Assembly (NCBI RefSeq): GCF_005239095.1
Contig: NZ_SZUA01000002.1
Coordinates: 1,116,001-1,180,000 of the forward strand
Direction: 5' to 3'
Origin: Luteimonas gilva
GTDB taxonomy: Bacteria > Pseudomonadota > Gammaproteobacteria > Xanthomonadales > Xanthomonadaceae
DNA: 64,000 nucleotides
Shown: one piece after another, positions 8,420 through 18,000 of the stretch
How positions within the stretch are numbered: the first letter of the stretch is position 1
Layout: the number at the start of each line of letters is the position of its first letter
Notes under the pieces: generated by a model
Seen by the model: the letters and a program-made list of their open reading frames with translations, nothing else
What the model was told of the DNA's origin: nothing
Database searches by the model: none
Program-made: the position numbers and the translations under genes

Positions 8420-10269
8420 ACGAAGCCAAAGTCGAATTGCGGGGCTTATTGGGCGAAGCGCTGGACGCGAACCGGCGCGGTCGCCTGTCGCATTTCATCG
8501 TCGATGAGCGCAGTCCTGCGATCGAAGTGTTCTCGCCGGAACGCCGGCGCATCAATATCGAAGGCGATTGGTACGGCGAACACGCCGGCAAGTGGTTGTA
8601 CGCCGCCGCCAAAGCCGCCGCGCGCAGCGGCGACGCCGCGCTCGCGGCGCACGTGCGCGAAGTCGCGGACTATCTGGTTTCGGTTCAAGAGGAAGACGGC
8701 TACCTGGGCACTTATGCGCCGGAACGCCGTTTCATGCGCAAACAGCCGCCCAAGCCCGGCACTTGGGACGGAGCGCCCAGCGTTCGCACTTGGGATATTT
8801 GGACGCACAGCTATCTGATCTTGGGTCTGCTGGAGACCTACCGTCACTTCCCCGCGCCGCAATATCTGGAAGCGGCGCGCAAGATCGGCGATTTGTGCTG
8901 GCGCGCGTTGACCGACGGCGGCATCGACATCAACGAACTGGGCAACCATCATGGCCTGTCGGCGACGGTGCTGATGGACCCGGCGACAGAGCTGTATTTC
9001 GTCACCGGCGACAAGCGTTATCTGGATTTGGCCTTGCTGGTGCTGGAGCAAGCCGAACGCAATCCGGCGTTGGCGCTGTTGAGCCGCGCCTTGGCCGGCG
9101 ACGACGCGTCCGAGATCGCGACCGGGAAGGCCTATCAGCTGGCTTGGAACCTGGTCGGTCTCGCGAAGCTGCACCGGGCCACGGGCTATCCCGATCTGCG
9201 CCGCTCCGTCGAAAACCTTTGGCGCAGCATTCGCGAAAACCATCTCACCCTCGGCGGAGGGCCTTGGGGCGGAGTGGGGCACCGCTCGCGCGAAGTGTTT
9301 AATCCCGCCGGCGTGTTCAGTCCGTACGGCTATGTCGAAACCTGTTCGACCTTGGCCTGGATCCAGTTGAACCGCGAATTGCTGCGGATATCCGGCGATG
9401 CGCGCTACGCCGAGGAAATCGAGCGTTCGGCCTACAACGATCTGCTCGGCGCGCAGGCGCCGAACGGCGAGGATTGGTGCTACTACTCCTTCGCCAACGG
9501 CAAGCGCGTGCACACCACGTATTGGCGCTGCTGCAAATCCAGCGGCGCGATGGCGTTGGAGGAATTGCCGGCGGTCGCTTACACGGCGGAGGAGGGCGCG
9601 ATTTCCGTCAATGTTTTCGGGCCCGGTTCCGCCGAATTCGAATGGCCTGGTGCGGGGCGGATCGCGATCGAACAGGAAACGGCTTATCCGTACGAAGGCG
9701 GCATTGCGATCCGGATCGCCGCGGAACGAGCGGCGCGGTTCGCGTTGAAGATCCGGATACCTTCGTGGGCCGATGGAGCGTCGTTGCGGATCGACGGACG
9801 AGCGTTGGACGTTCCGATCGAGCCCGGGCGGTACGCCGTCGTGGAACGCGAGTGGAAAACGGGCGACGAAATCGTGGCCAGTTTTCCGATGCGCCCGCGC
9901 ACGCACCGCGCGGCGAACCGCAACGTGCAGGAATCGCGCGCGCCGGACGGCAGTCCGGTGCGGCAGGAAGTGCTGCACTTCGACTATCTGGCGATCACGC
10001 GCGGCCCGCTGGTGTTCGCCACCGGTTTGATCGACGGCTTTAAGATCGAGGAAACGTTGCGCCTGTCGCCGGAAGCGGAATCGGATTGGTTGCGGGAAGC
10101 GCCGCTCGGGGACGACGGCGTTCCGCGCATCCAATTGCGTCCGGGCTATCGTCCGCTCCTCGTTTTCGCGCCTTATTTCAGCGCGGGCGGCCGCAACGAC
10201 GGCGCCTGGCGCCTGACCTGGATGCCGCTGGCGCCGGGCGAGGCGGCGCCGACCGCGCTCACCCAATAA
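8416..10269 (+). CDS. GH127 family beta-L-arabinofuranosidase-like glycoside hydrolase
   Basis: The 617-residue product matches the GH127 (DUF1680) family, whose founder HypBA1 releases beta-L-arabinofuranose using a zinc-bound catalytic cysteine. The expected zinc site is visible: Glu308 and Cys310 in VETCSTLAW and the Cys372-Cys373 pair in YWRCCKSSG. These correspond to the Glu and three Cys of HypBA1. The N-terminal (alpha/alpha)6 barrel contains EGDWYGEHAGKWLYAAA, EDGYLGTY, ELGNHHGLSATVLM and GHRSREVFNPAG. The C-terminal third is beta-rich. There is no signal peptide, so the enzyme is cytoplasmic and would act on imported oligosaccharides. The start overlaps the upstream stop (ATGA), making it the last clearly coupled gene of this operon. 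Confidence 0.88.
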   Translation: MNEAKVELRGLLGEALDANRRGRLSHFIVDERSPAIEVFSPERRRINIEGDWYGEHAGKWLYAAAKAAARSGDAALAAHVREVADYLVSVQEEDGYLGTYAPERRFMRKQPPKPGTWDGAPSVRTWDIWTHSYLILGLLETYRHFPAPQYLEAARKIGDLCWRALTDGGIDINELGNHHGLSATVLMDPATELYFVTGDKRYLDLALLVLEQAERNPALALLSRALAGDDASEIATGKAYQLAWNLVGLAKLHRATGYPDLRRSVENLWRSIRENHLTLGGGPWGGVGHRSREVFNPAGVFSPYGYVETCSTLAWIQLNRELLRISGDARYAEEIERSAYNDLLGAQAPNGEDWCYYSFANGKRVHTTYWRCCKSSGAMALEELPAVAYTAEEGAISVNVFGPGSAEFEWPGAGRIAIEQETAYPYEGGIAIRIAAERAARFALKIRIPSWADGASLRIDGRALDVPIEPGRYAVVEREWKTGDEIVASFPMRPRTHRAANRNVQESRAPDGSPVRQEVLHFDYLAITRGPLVFATGLIDGFKIEETLRLSPEAESDWLREAPLGDDGVPRIQLRPGYRPLLVFAPYFSAGGRNDGAWRLTWMPLAPGEAAPTALTQ

Positions 10270-10369
10270 TTTGTGGCGCCAGAACATATGAATGCGGCCT
10301 GTTTCTTTGCGGCGCCTTCGCCCAGAGTTCAAGCTATGTCCGCGGGGGAATCCGCAGAAAACGCGACTT

Positions 10370-11587
10370 ATGGATCCGATACCGCCCCATAACGGCGCCG
10401 CCTCCCGGCCCGCGCCCGCCGGCCCGCTCAGCGGCGTGCGGGTGCTGGACCTGAGCGCGTACATCGCCGGCCCTTACGGCTGCACGCTCCTCGCCGATCA
10501 GGGCGCGGAGGTGATCAAGATCGAACCGCCGGGCGGCGACAACCTGCGCCAATACCCGTCCACGCTGCCCAGCGAAAGCCGCGCCTTCCTCGGCGTGAAT
10601 CGCAGCAAGCGCGGCGTAGTGCTCGACCTGAAGAAACCCGAAGACCACGCCGTGCTGCTGCGCTTGGTGCGCGACGCCGACGTGCTGGTGCACAACTTCA
10701 GGCCCAGCGTGCCCAAGCGCCTGGGCATCGATCACGAACGCCTCAATCTGATCAATCCGCGCCTGATCTATTGCGCGGTGACCGGTTACGGCGAAACCGG
10801 ACCGATGAAGGACAAGGCCGGCTACGACCAGGTGCTGCAGACCATGACCGGCATGTGCGCGCTGCAGGGCAAGCGCGACGGTGCGCCGGAAATCGTCTAC
10901 GGATCGGTCGTCGATTACTACGCGGCGGCGTTGCTCGCGGCCGGCGTCTCGTCGGCGCTGTACGAACGCGAGCGCAGCGGCCTGGGCCAGTTCGTGGGCG
11001 TTTCCCTGCTGCGCAGCGCGTTGACCATGCAATCGGCGCGGATGATCTGGGCCGAAGGCGAAGCGCTGGACATCGGCCGCGACATGCGTTCGGGCGGCGT
11101 CACCGGCATCCATCCGGCGCGCGAAGGCTACATCTACATCTCCGCCAACACCGCGCATTTCTGGAAAGCCCTGTGCGAGAAGACCGGGTTGGACGCGTTG
11201 GCCGAGGATCCGCGCTACGACACGGTGCGCAAGCGCGCCGAGCGTGCGGCGGACATCGTGCCGAAACTGCACGAAGCCCTGGCCGCGCACAGCGCGGCGG
11301 AATGGGAAACCCTGTTCGGCGACGAGGTGCCGTGCGCGGCGGCGCGGCGGATCGAAGACATGTTCGACCATCCGCAGGTGCAAGCCGAAGGCATGATCGG
11401 CACGCTCGAGCATCCGCTGGTCGGCCGCTACCGCGGCGTGATCCATCCGATCAAGTTCGGGCGCACGCCGGGCCCCGAGCCGTTCGCGGCGCCCGCGCTC
11501 GGCCAGCACACCGACGCGGTGCTCGCCGCGGCGGGAACCGCGCCTGCGCATCCGCACGGCGCGGGCAAAATCCGTAACGGCGGGTGA
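10370..11587 (+). CDS. Class III CoA-transferase (CaiB/BaiF/Frc family)
   Basis: The product is about 405 residues and transfers CoA between carboxylic acids in the cytoplasm. Diagnostic blocks are VRVLDLSAYIAGPYGCTLLADQGAEVIKIE at the N-terminus (quoted in two parts: VRVLDLSAYIAGPYGCTLLA then DQGAEVIKIE), RSKRGVVLDLKKPED, VLVHNFRPSVPKRLGI and CAVTGYGETGP. The catalytic Asp that forms the acyl anhydride intermediate is Asp153 in AGYDQVLQ. The ATG at 10370 was chosen because it gives the usual family N-terminus; an in-frame ATG at 10292 would add 26 residues with poor family resemblance. The Shine-Dalgarno is weak. The substrate pair is unknown. A 100-base gap after the GH127 gene makes it uncertain whether it belongs to that operon. 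Confidence 0.88.
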   Translation: MDPIPPHNGAASRPAPAGPLSGVRVLDLSAYIAGPYGCTLLADQGAEVIKIEPPGGDNLRQYPSTLPSESRAFLGVNRSKRGVVLDLKKPEDHAVLLRLVRDADVLVHNFRPSVPKRLGIDHERLNLINPRLIYCAVTGYGETGPMKDKAGYDQVLQTMTGMCALQGKRDGAPEIVYGSVVDYYAAALLAAGVSSALYERERSGLGQFVGVSLLRSALTMQSARMIWAEGEALDIGRDMRSGGVTGIHPAREGYIYISANTAHFWKALCEKTGLDALAEDPRYDTVRKRAERAADIVPKLHEALAAHSAAEWETLFGDEVPCAAARRIEDMFDHPQVQAEGMIGTLEHPLVGRYRGVIHPIKFGRTPGPEPFAAPALGQHTDAVLAAAGTAPAHPHGAGKIRNGG

Positions 11588-11642
11588 ACGCGGCGCGCGG
11601 CGACTTGCGCGATAATCGAAGCATTCCCCCGATGGACTCCGC

Positions 11643-12635
11643 ATGAGCATGGACTCCGCTACTCCGATCTTGCCCGCGTCGGCTTCGAAGCTCGCGCAAC
11701 TGCGCGAAATGTCTGTGGTGGTGGCCGATACCGGCGATTACGAAGCCGTCGAACGGCTGCGTCCGGTCGACTGCACCACCAATCCGACCATCGTGCGCAA
11801 AGCGCTGGATCTGCCCGTTTACGCGGACCTGATCGAAGCGCAATTGCGCTGGGGCAAGGCGCAGTCGGGCGACCCCGCGCGCATCGCCGCGGCGGTGGCC
11901 GACCATCTGACCATCGGCGTGGGCCGGCGCCTGCTCGGTTTGATCCCCGGACGCGTGTCCACCGAAGTCGACGCCGATTTGTCGTACGACACCGAAGCGA
12001 CCGTCGCCAAGGCGCGCGAGTTCATGGCGATGTACGAAGCGGTCGGCATCGGCCGCGAACGCGTGCTGATCAAGATCGCCGCCACCTGGGAAGGCATCCG
12101 CGCCGCCGAACGGCTGCAGCGCGAAGGCATCGACTGCAATCTCACCTTGATCTTCAACAAGACCCAGGCGCTGGCCTGCGCCGAGGCGGGCGTATTTCTG
12201 GTGTCGCCGTTCGTCGGCCGCATCCTGGATTGGTACGTCGCGCACGGACAGGCGCCGGCCTCGATCGACGCCGATCCCGGCGTGGTTTTCGTGCGCGGCG
12301 TGTACGACGCGTTCAAGCGGCGCGGCGCGGCGACGGTGGTGATGGGTGCCTCGTTCCGTTCGACCGCGCAGATCGAGGCGCTGGCCGGCTGCGACCGGCT
12401 GACGATTTCGCCCGACTTGCTGGACAAGCTCGAAGCCGAGACCGGCACCGTCTTGCGCAAGCTGACCCCGTCCAAGGACGCCGTGCAGAGCGCCGACGCG
12501 CCCATCGACGAGGCGCGTTTCCGCCAGGATTTGGCCAAAGACGCGATGGCGACGGACAAGTTGCGCGACGGCATCGAAATCTTCGCCAAGGACCTGGCCG
12601 CGTTGCGCGAAGGGATCGCCGCGCGCTTGCGCTGA
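11643..12635 (+). CDS. tal: Transaldolase
   Basis: The 330-residue enzyme belongs to the TalB-type transaldolases of the non-oxidative pentose phosphate pathway, which move a dihydroxyacetone unit from sedoheptulose 7-phosphate to glyceraldehyde 3-phosphate. The family block [10 protein letters not shown] is present near residue 38. The Schiff-base lysine is Lys144 in [11 protein letters not shown], followed by [11 protein letters not shown]. The length is slightly above the typical 317. The start ATG is one of two possible in-frame ATGs (11643, 11649). The word ATGGACTCCGC occurs twice around it, once out of frame at 11632. Stand-alone expression is likely, as a long palindrome follows the gene. 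Confidence 0.95.
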   Translation: MSMDSATPILPASASKLAQLREMSVVVADTGDYEAVERLRPVDCTTNPTIVRKALDLPVYADLIEAQLRWGKAQSGDPARIAAAVADHLTIGVGRRLLGLIPGRVSTEVDADLSYDTEATVAKAREFMAMYEAVGIGRERVLIKIAATWEGIRAAERLQREGIDCNLTLIFNKTQALACAEAGVFLVSPFVGRILDWYVAHGQAPASIDADPGVVFVRGVYDAFKRRGAATVVMGASFRSTAQIEALAGCDRLTISPDLLDKLEAETGTVLRKLTPSKDAVQSADAPIDEARFRQDLAKDAMATDKLRDGIEIFAKDLAALREGIAARLR

Positions 12636-12654
12636 TCGGCCGTCGCTTCTGCTC

Positions 12655-12722
12655 GTGTAGAGCGGAGCTTGCTCCGCTGCCCTTGCTCCAAATAAAGCAG
12701 CGGAGCAAGCTCCGCTCTACAC
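12655..12722. repeat. Perfect 26-bp inverted repeat, family R2 (AGCGGAGCTTGCTCCGC type)
   Basis: Arms 12655-12680 and 12697-12722 are perfectly complementary and enclose a 16-base spacer. Each arm is itself partly palindromic (GCGGAGCTTGCTCCGC). A degenerate copy lies at 35415-35556 and a relative with GTCGAGCCTGCTCGAC at 45003-45086. As RNA it would form a strong hairpin after tal and before gspE. Confidence 0.9.
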
Positions 12723-12794
12723 AAACCAGGGCCCTCTCGGTCCTATGAACGGGGCGGTTATTCCTGTCCGGCAAGGCTGCTAAAGTGGCCGGCC

Positions 12795-14501
12795 ATGGAC
12801 ACCATCGCCCCCATTATCGCCGACGCCGACGAACGCATCGTCGCCGCCCTGACCGCCAAAGGCCGCCTCAAGGACGCCGATCTGGCGCGCGCCCGGCGCC
12901 TGCAGGAAGAGGCGGGCGGCAGCCTGCTAGGGCTGCTGGCGCGGCTGGGTTTGGTTTCCGAACGCGACCATGCGGCGACCGCGGCCGAGGTGCTGGACCT
13001 GCCGCTGGTCAACGCCAAGGACGCGCCGGAACTGCCGCCGGAAGGCATCGCGTTGTCGGCCAAATTCCTGAAGCAATTCCATATCTGCCCGCTGGCCCAA
13101 ACCGATACCGAGATCGGCCTGCTGATGGCCGACCCGCAGGACGCCTACGCGCTCGACGCGGTGCGCCTGGCGACCCAGCGCGAGGTGAAGGTCGCGGTGG
13201 CGCTGCGTTCGGAGATCGACGATCTGATCGAACGCTGGTACGGCCAGGGCCGCAGCGCGATGGGCGCGATCGTGGAGACCGCGGAAGGCGAGAGCGGCGA
13301 TCTGGACGACGTCGAACACCTGCGCGATCTGGCTTCCGAAGCGCCGGTGATCCGGCTGGTGAACCTGATCATCCAGCGCGCGGTCGAGATGCGCGCCTCG
13401 GACATCCATATCGAGCCGTTCGAGAACCGGCTGAAGGTGCGCTACCGCATCGACGGCGTGCTGGAGGAGGGCGAGAGCCCGCCTTCGAACCTCACCGCGG
13501 CGGTGATCAGCCGCATCAAGATCATGGCCAAGCTCAACATCGCCGAGCGCCGCCTGCCGCAGGACGGCCGCATCATGCTGCGCGTGCAGGGCAAGGAGCT
13601 GGACCTGCGCGTCAGCACGGTGCCGACCGCGCACGGCGAGAGCGTGGTGATGCGCTTGCTGGATCGCGAGACGGTGGTGTTCGATTTCCATAAGCTGGGC
13701 TTCACCGACCAATTCTTGCCGCAATTCCAGAAAGTGCTGGATCAGCCGCACGGCATCCTGCTGGTCACCGGTCCGACCGGTTCGGGCAAGACCACCACGC
13801 TGTACACGGCGCTGTCCAAGCTCAATACGGCGGACGTGAAGATCATCACCGTAGAGGATCCGGTCGAATACCAGATCGAAGGCATCAACCAGATCCAGGC
13901 CAAGCCGCAGATCGGCCTGGACTTCGCCAACGCGCTGCGCAGCATCGTCCGCCAAGACCCGGACATCATCATGATCGGCGAAATGCGCGACCTGGAAACC
14001 GCGCGCATCGCGATCCAGTCCGCGCTCACCGGCCACCTGGTGCTGAGCACGCTGCACACCAACAACGCAGCCGGCGGCATCACCCGCATGCTCGACATGG
14101 GCGTCGAGGACTATCTGCTGACGTCCACCGTGAACGGCATCCTCGCGCAGCGCCTGGTGCGCAGGCTGGAACCGACCCATGCGGAACGCTATCCGGCTTC
14201 GCCCGAGGAGATCGAGAAATTCGGCCTGCGCCGCTACCAGCCGCAGGGCGAGATTTACCTGTACCGCCCGCGCGGTTCGGCGATCGCGCCGACCGGTTAC
14301 CTGGGTCGCACCACGATCATGGAATTCCTGGTGATGAACGACGAGCTGCGCCGCGCGGTGATGCGCCACGCGGGCATGGGCGAGATCGAGCAGCTGGCCC
14401 GCCAGAACGGCATGCGCACGATGTACGAGGACGGCATCGTCAAAGCGCTGGCGGGCACGACCACGATTGAAGAAGTGCTGCGCGTTACCGAGGACGCCTG
14501 A
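12795..14501 (+). CDS. gspE: Type II secretion ATPase GspE (XpsE)
   Basis: The 568-residue cytoplasmic ATPase powers pseudopilus assembly in the T2SS and docks on GspL. An N1E/GspE N-terminal domain (about 1-150) is followed by ASDIHIEPFENRLKVRYRID, Walker A GPTGSGKTTT from residue 326, the Asp box ITVEDPVEY, Walker B IIMIGEMRD near 391-399 and the His box LSTLHTNNA. The C-terminal tetracysteine zinc motif present in most GspE proteins is missing. The region LEPTHAERYPASPEEIEKFG to RPRGSAIAPTGYLGR has no cysteine where two CxxC pairs are expected. In Xanthomonas the gene heads a contiguous xps operon. Here the next gsp gene lies about 11.8 kb downstream. Confidence 0.95.
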   Translation: MDTIAPIIADADERIVAALTAKGRLKDADLARARRLQEEAGGSLLGLLARLGLVSERDHAATAAEVLDLPLVNAKDAPELPPEGIALSAKFLKQFHICPLAQTDTEIGLLMADPQDAYALDAVRLATQREVKVAVALRSEIDDLIERWYGQGRSAMGAIVETAEGESGDLDDVEHLRDLASEAPVIRLVNLIIQRAVEMRASDIHIEPFENRLKVRYRIDGVLEEGESPPSNLTAAVISRIKIMAKLNIAERRLPQDGRIMLRVQGKELDLRVSTVPTAHGESVVMRLLDRETVVFDFHKLGFTDQFLPQFQKVLDQPHGILLVTGPTGSGKTTTLYTALSKLNTADVKIITVEDPVEYQIEGINQIQAKPQIGLDFANALRSIVRQDPDIIMIGEMRDLETARIAIQSALTGHLVLSTLHTNNAAGGITRMLDMGVEDYLLTSTVNGILAQRLVRRLEPTHAERYPASPEEIEKFGLRRYQPQGEIYLYRPRGSAIAPTGYLGRTTIMEFLVMNDELRRAVMRHAGMGEIEQLARQNGMRTMYEDGIVKALAGTTTIEEVLRVTEDA

Positions 14502-14531
14502 CCGGAGCGAGGCGTCGCGTGCCTCAAGCGC

Positions 14532-14867
14532 CTACGAAACGGCATCGCCTTGAATCGAGTCGACGGCGGCCGGCCCGATTATTTCGATGTGGCCGACAAG
14601 AGTCGAGCCCTCCCAAACTTCCCAGGCGCCGGCACGGATCAAGGAGTCCAGGTCTTCGGCGCGCAAGAGTACTCGAGCTACCGCTCTGGCGACGCTGCCT
14701 GCATCGACGTGGCCATTTTGAAAAGCGACCTGGCCGAGAAAAAAATCGCCCGTGTGCGGGTGCTTATGATTGGGACGATAAGTTCCGCGCCTTTGCCCGA
14801 GTGAAGGTAGCAAGGCGAATTCGACCTGTATTTCAGCGATGACTTCCTGCGTCGATGCCGCGCCCAT
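14532..14867 (-). CDS. Small protein resembling an EF-Tu C-terminal beta-barrel
   Basis: A 111-residue product with no signal peptide. The order of features recalls stand-alone EF-Tu domain 3-like proteins: an N-terminal strand IAEIQVEFALLPS, then RRGTYRPNHKHPHTGDFF (compare the GYRPQF block of EF-Tu), and a C-terminal LIRAGAWEVWEGSTLVGHIEI matching the 'FxIREGxRxVGxG' barrel end (the first 19 residues are quoted here; the segment ends IIG). No GTPase domain is present. It sits between the adhesin terminator and the end of gspE, in the same orientation as the adhesin. The ATG at 14867 has no strong ribosome site. The homology is judged by eye and the role is unknown. Confidence 0.5.
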   Translation of the reverse strand: MGAASTQEVIAEIQVEFALLPSLGQRRGTYRPNHKHPHTGDFFLGQVAFQNGHVDAGSVARAVARVLLRAEDLDSLIRAGAWEVWEGSTLVGHIEIIGPAAVDSIQGDAVS

Positions 14868-14970
14868 CTATGTCGTCCGCAAGCGAGTCGTGATCGAGGA
14901 TTCTGGAGAAAGAGACGCGTTGCCGTCAAACCCAAACCCGTCGCGATGAATACATAAGGTACCCGCAAAC

Positions 14971-14998
14971 AAAAAGCCCGGCTTGCGCCGGGCTTTTC
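14971..14998 (-). terminator. Rho-independent terminator of the adhesin gene
   Basis: An 8-bp perfect stem AGCCCGGC/GCCGGGCT with a TTGC loop (14975-14994) is flanked by A5 on one side and T-rich sequence on the other. On the minus strand the stem is followed by TTTTT, 25 bases after the adhesin stop codon. It could work in both directions. Confidence 0.9.
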
Positions 14999-15019
14999 GC
15001 TGTTGCACGACGCTATCGG

Positions 15020-18000
15020 TTACAAGTCGACGCCGAAGCCGATGCCCGCCGATTTCTCGTCGCCGCTGAACGCGCCGCCCAGGGTGAACGAAGCCCGCTC
15101 GCCGATCTTCTTGCCGTAGCCGATCGAGATGGCCTGTTCCCCGCCGAGGAAACCGGCACCGACCGCGATGCGGCCGCGGGCGCTGTTGCCGTTCGCTGCG
15201 TTGGCCGTCATCTGGGTCATCGCGGTGCCGAGGGCGCCGATCTGGTTCATGCGCTCGTCCTGCAACTGGAACTGGCGGTCGACCTGTCCGCGGAACGCGT
15301 TGAAATCGTCCTCGATCGCATTGAACCGGATGTCGGTGTAGGCCTGCGCCGACGACAGCGTCTGCGAATTGGCGGTCCGCATCTGGTTGACGTTGACGGC
15401 GTCGGTGTTGCGCGTGCCCGCGGCGACGTTGGCGACCTGGCGTTCGCCGCCTTCCGAGCCCACCGATACGGTGTTGGCGCGGTCGGCCACCGAGTTGTCG
15501 CCCAGCGCGACGGCGTTCTCGGCGGTGACTTGCGCGCCTTGGCCGTAGGCGTTCGGGCTGGCCGCGGCCGGCGTGGGAGCTGCGGAGCTCGCCACCGGAC
15601 CGCTGCCGCTCGGTGCGGTGCCGACCGGCGCTTGGCTTACAGGCGCCGAACTGGCGACGGTGGAACCGGCGGTGGCATTGCTCTGCGTGCCGACCTGGAT
15701 GTTGTTCACCTGGGTCTGCAAGTTGTTGAGCTTGTTGTCCACCGCGGTGAACGCCGCACCGACGTTGCGGTAAGTGCCGCCCTGGATCGTGTATGTCGGC
15801 GCCACGAACGCGCCGGCCGACGAGTAGCTGGCGCCACCGCCCAAAGCGGTGGCGATGCTCTGCGCCTGGCCCAGGTTCACCGCATCGGTCGCCGCCGTAC
15901 CGGCCTTGACGTTGGTGATCTGACGTTCGTTGCCGGCGCTGCCGATGGACACCGTGTTCGAGCGGCTGGTGACCGAGTTGGCGCCCAGCGCGACCGAGTT
16001 GGTGTTCAACGAACTGACGCTGGCGCCTTGGCCGATCGCCACGCTGTTCGCCGAGCGCGCGTTCGCGTTCGCGCCGATCGCCACCGAGCCGCTCGCCGAA
16101 GCGAAGCTGGTGGAACCGAGCGCGACGCTGTTCACGCCCTGCGCCAGCGAGTCGCTGCCGACCGCGGTGGACAGGTCGCCGGTGGCCTGGCTGGCCGCGC
16201 CGACCGCGGTGCCGCGCACGCCGGAAGCGACGGACGAAGCGCCGGCCGCCAAGCTGTTCTCGCCGCTGGCGGTGGAGCCGTTCTCGCCGTTGGCCTTGAA
16301 GAACTTGCTGGCTTGCGCCGCGCCGTTAGCGACTTCGTTCAACTGCGCCACGTTGACCGCATCGGTGTCCGCGCTGCCGGCGGCCACGTTGGCGATCTGG
16401 CGTTCCGCGCCGGCGGCGCCGACCGAGACCGTGTTCTCGCGATCGGCGACGGAGCCCGATCCCAAGGCCACGCTGTTCGCCGCGCTGGCCGTCGCCTGCG
16501 CGCCGAACGCCGCGCTGCCGTCGCCGCTGGCGGCGGCGCCCGGACCGGCGGCGACGCTATTCGCGCCGGTGGCCGATGCGTCGTCGCTGCCGTCGTTGGC
16601 GCCGTTGGCCTTAAAGTAACGCGTGGCGCTTTCGACGTTGTCGGCGACCTCGTTCAACTGGTCGAGATTGACGGCGTCGGTGCCTTCGGTGCCTGCGGCG
16701 ACGTTGGCGATTTGACGCTCCGCACCCGACGCGCCGACCGACACGGTGTTGGCGCGATCGGCTTCCGAACCCGCACCTAGCGCGACGCTGTTGGCTTCGC
16801 TGGCGACGCTGTTCACGCCGATGGCCACGCTGCCGTCGCCATCGGCCCAGCTGTTGTGGCCGACCGAAGTGGAGTATTCGCCGGTCGCCCAAGCGCCGGT
16901 GCCGAACGCGGAACCGCCGGTGCCCGAAGCGCGAGTGTTGATCAGACCGAAGAAGGTCGAACCGCCGACCGCCGTGGCTTCTTCGCCGCTTGCTGCGGCG
17001 CCGAACCCAACCGCAGTGGTGTTGTCGGCGCTGGCTTCCGCGCCATAGCCGAGCGCTTGCGCGCCGAAGCCCGAAGCGACGGTGTAGCCGCCGATGGCGC
17101 TGGAGCCGTCGCCGGAGGCATTCGAACGGAAACCGTTCGCCGTCGATTGCAGACCGGACGCGGACGATTCGGTACCGCTGGCTGTGGCGTAAGAGTTGGA
17201 GGCCGAAGCGCCCGCACCCAAAGCCGTCGCGCCCGCTGCGCCGGTCGCCGAAGCGCCTGCGCCGACCGCCGTGGCATCGACGCCGCTGGCTTCGGTCGTT
17301 GCGTACATCGGGTTGCCGTCTTCGTCCAGGATCGGATTGCCTTCGTCGTCCACCAGCGCGCGCTGACCGCCGATGGCGGTCGCTCCGGTCGCCGATGCAT
17401 TCGCGCCGTTGCCGTTGGCGGTGGCGTTGTCCGCAGTCGCGGCGGACTGATTGCCGGTCGCGGTCGCGCCGTTGCCGATCGCAGCCGAGCCAGCGCCGTA
17501 CGCAGACGCGGTATCGCCGTTCGCGTACGCATTCGCGCCCGAGGCGATGGCGAATTCGCCGACCGCTTCGGCATCGTCGCTGCCATCGTTGGCGCCGTTG
17601 GCCTGGAAGTAGCGCGTGGCCGCGGCGGTGCTTTCGTTCAATTGCGCGACGTTGACCGCATCGGTGTCTTCGGTGCCTGCGGCGACGTTGGCGATTTGGC
17701 GCTCGCTGCCTGCCGAGCCGACCGATACGGTATTGGCGCGATCGGCTTCCGAACCCGCACCCAGTGCGACGCTGTTGGCCTCGCTCGCGACGCTGTTCAC
17801 GCCGATGGCCACGCTGCCGTCGCCGTCGGCCCAACTGTTATGGCCGACCGAAGTGGAGTATTCGCCGGTCGCCCACGCGCCGGTACCGAACGCGGAACCG
17901 CCGGTGCCCGAAGCGCGGGTGTTGATCAGACCGAAGAAGGTCGAGCCGCCGACCGCCGTGGCTTCCGCACCGCTCGCCGACGAACCGAAGCCCACGGCGG

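Noticed and set aside
14519-14842. 107-codon plus-strand frame after gspE
   Set aside because: It is antisense to the better-supported EF-Tu-like frame and is rich in Arg/Pro, as expected of a shadow.
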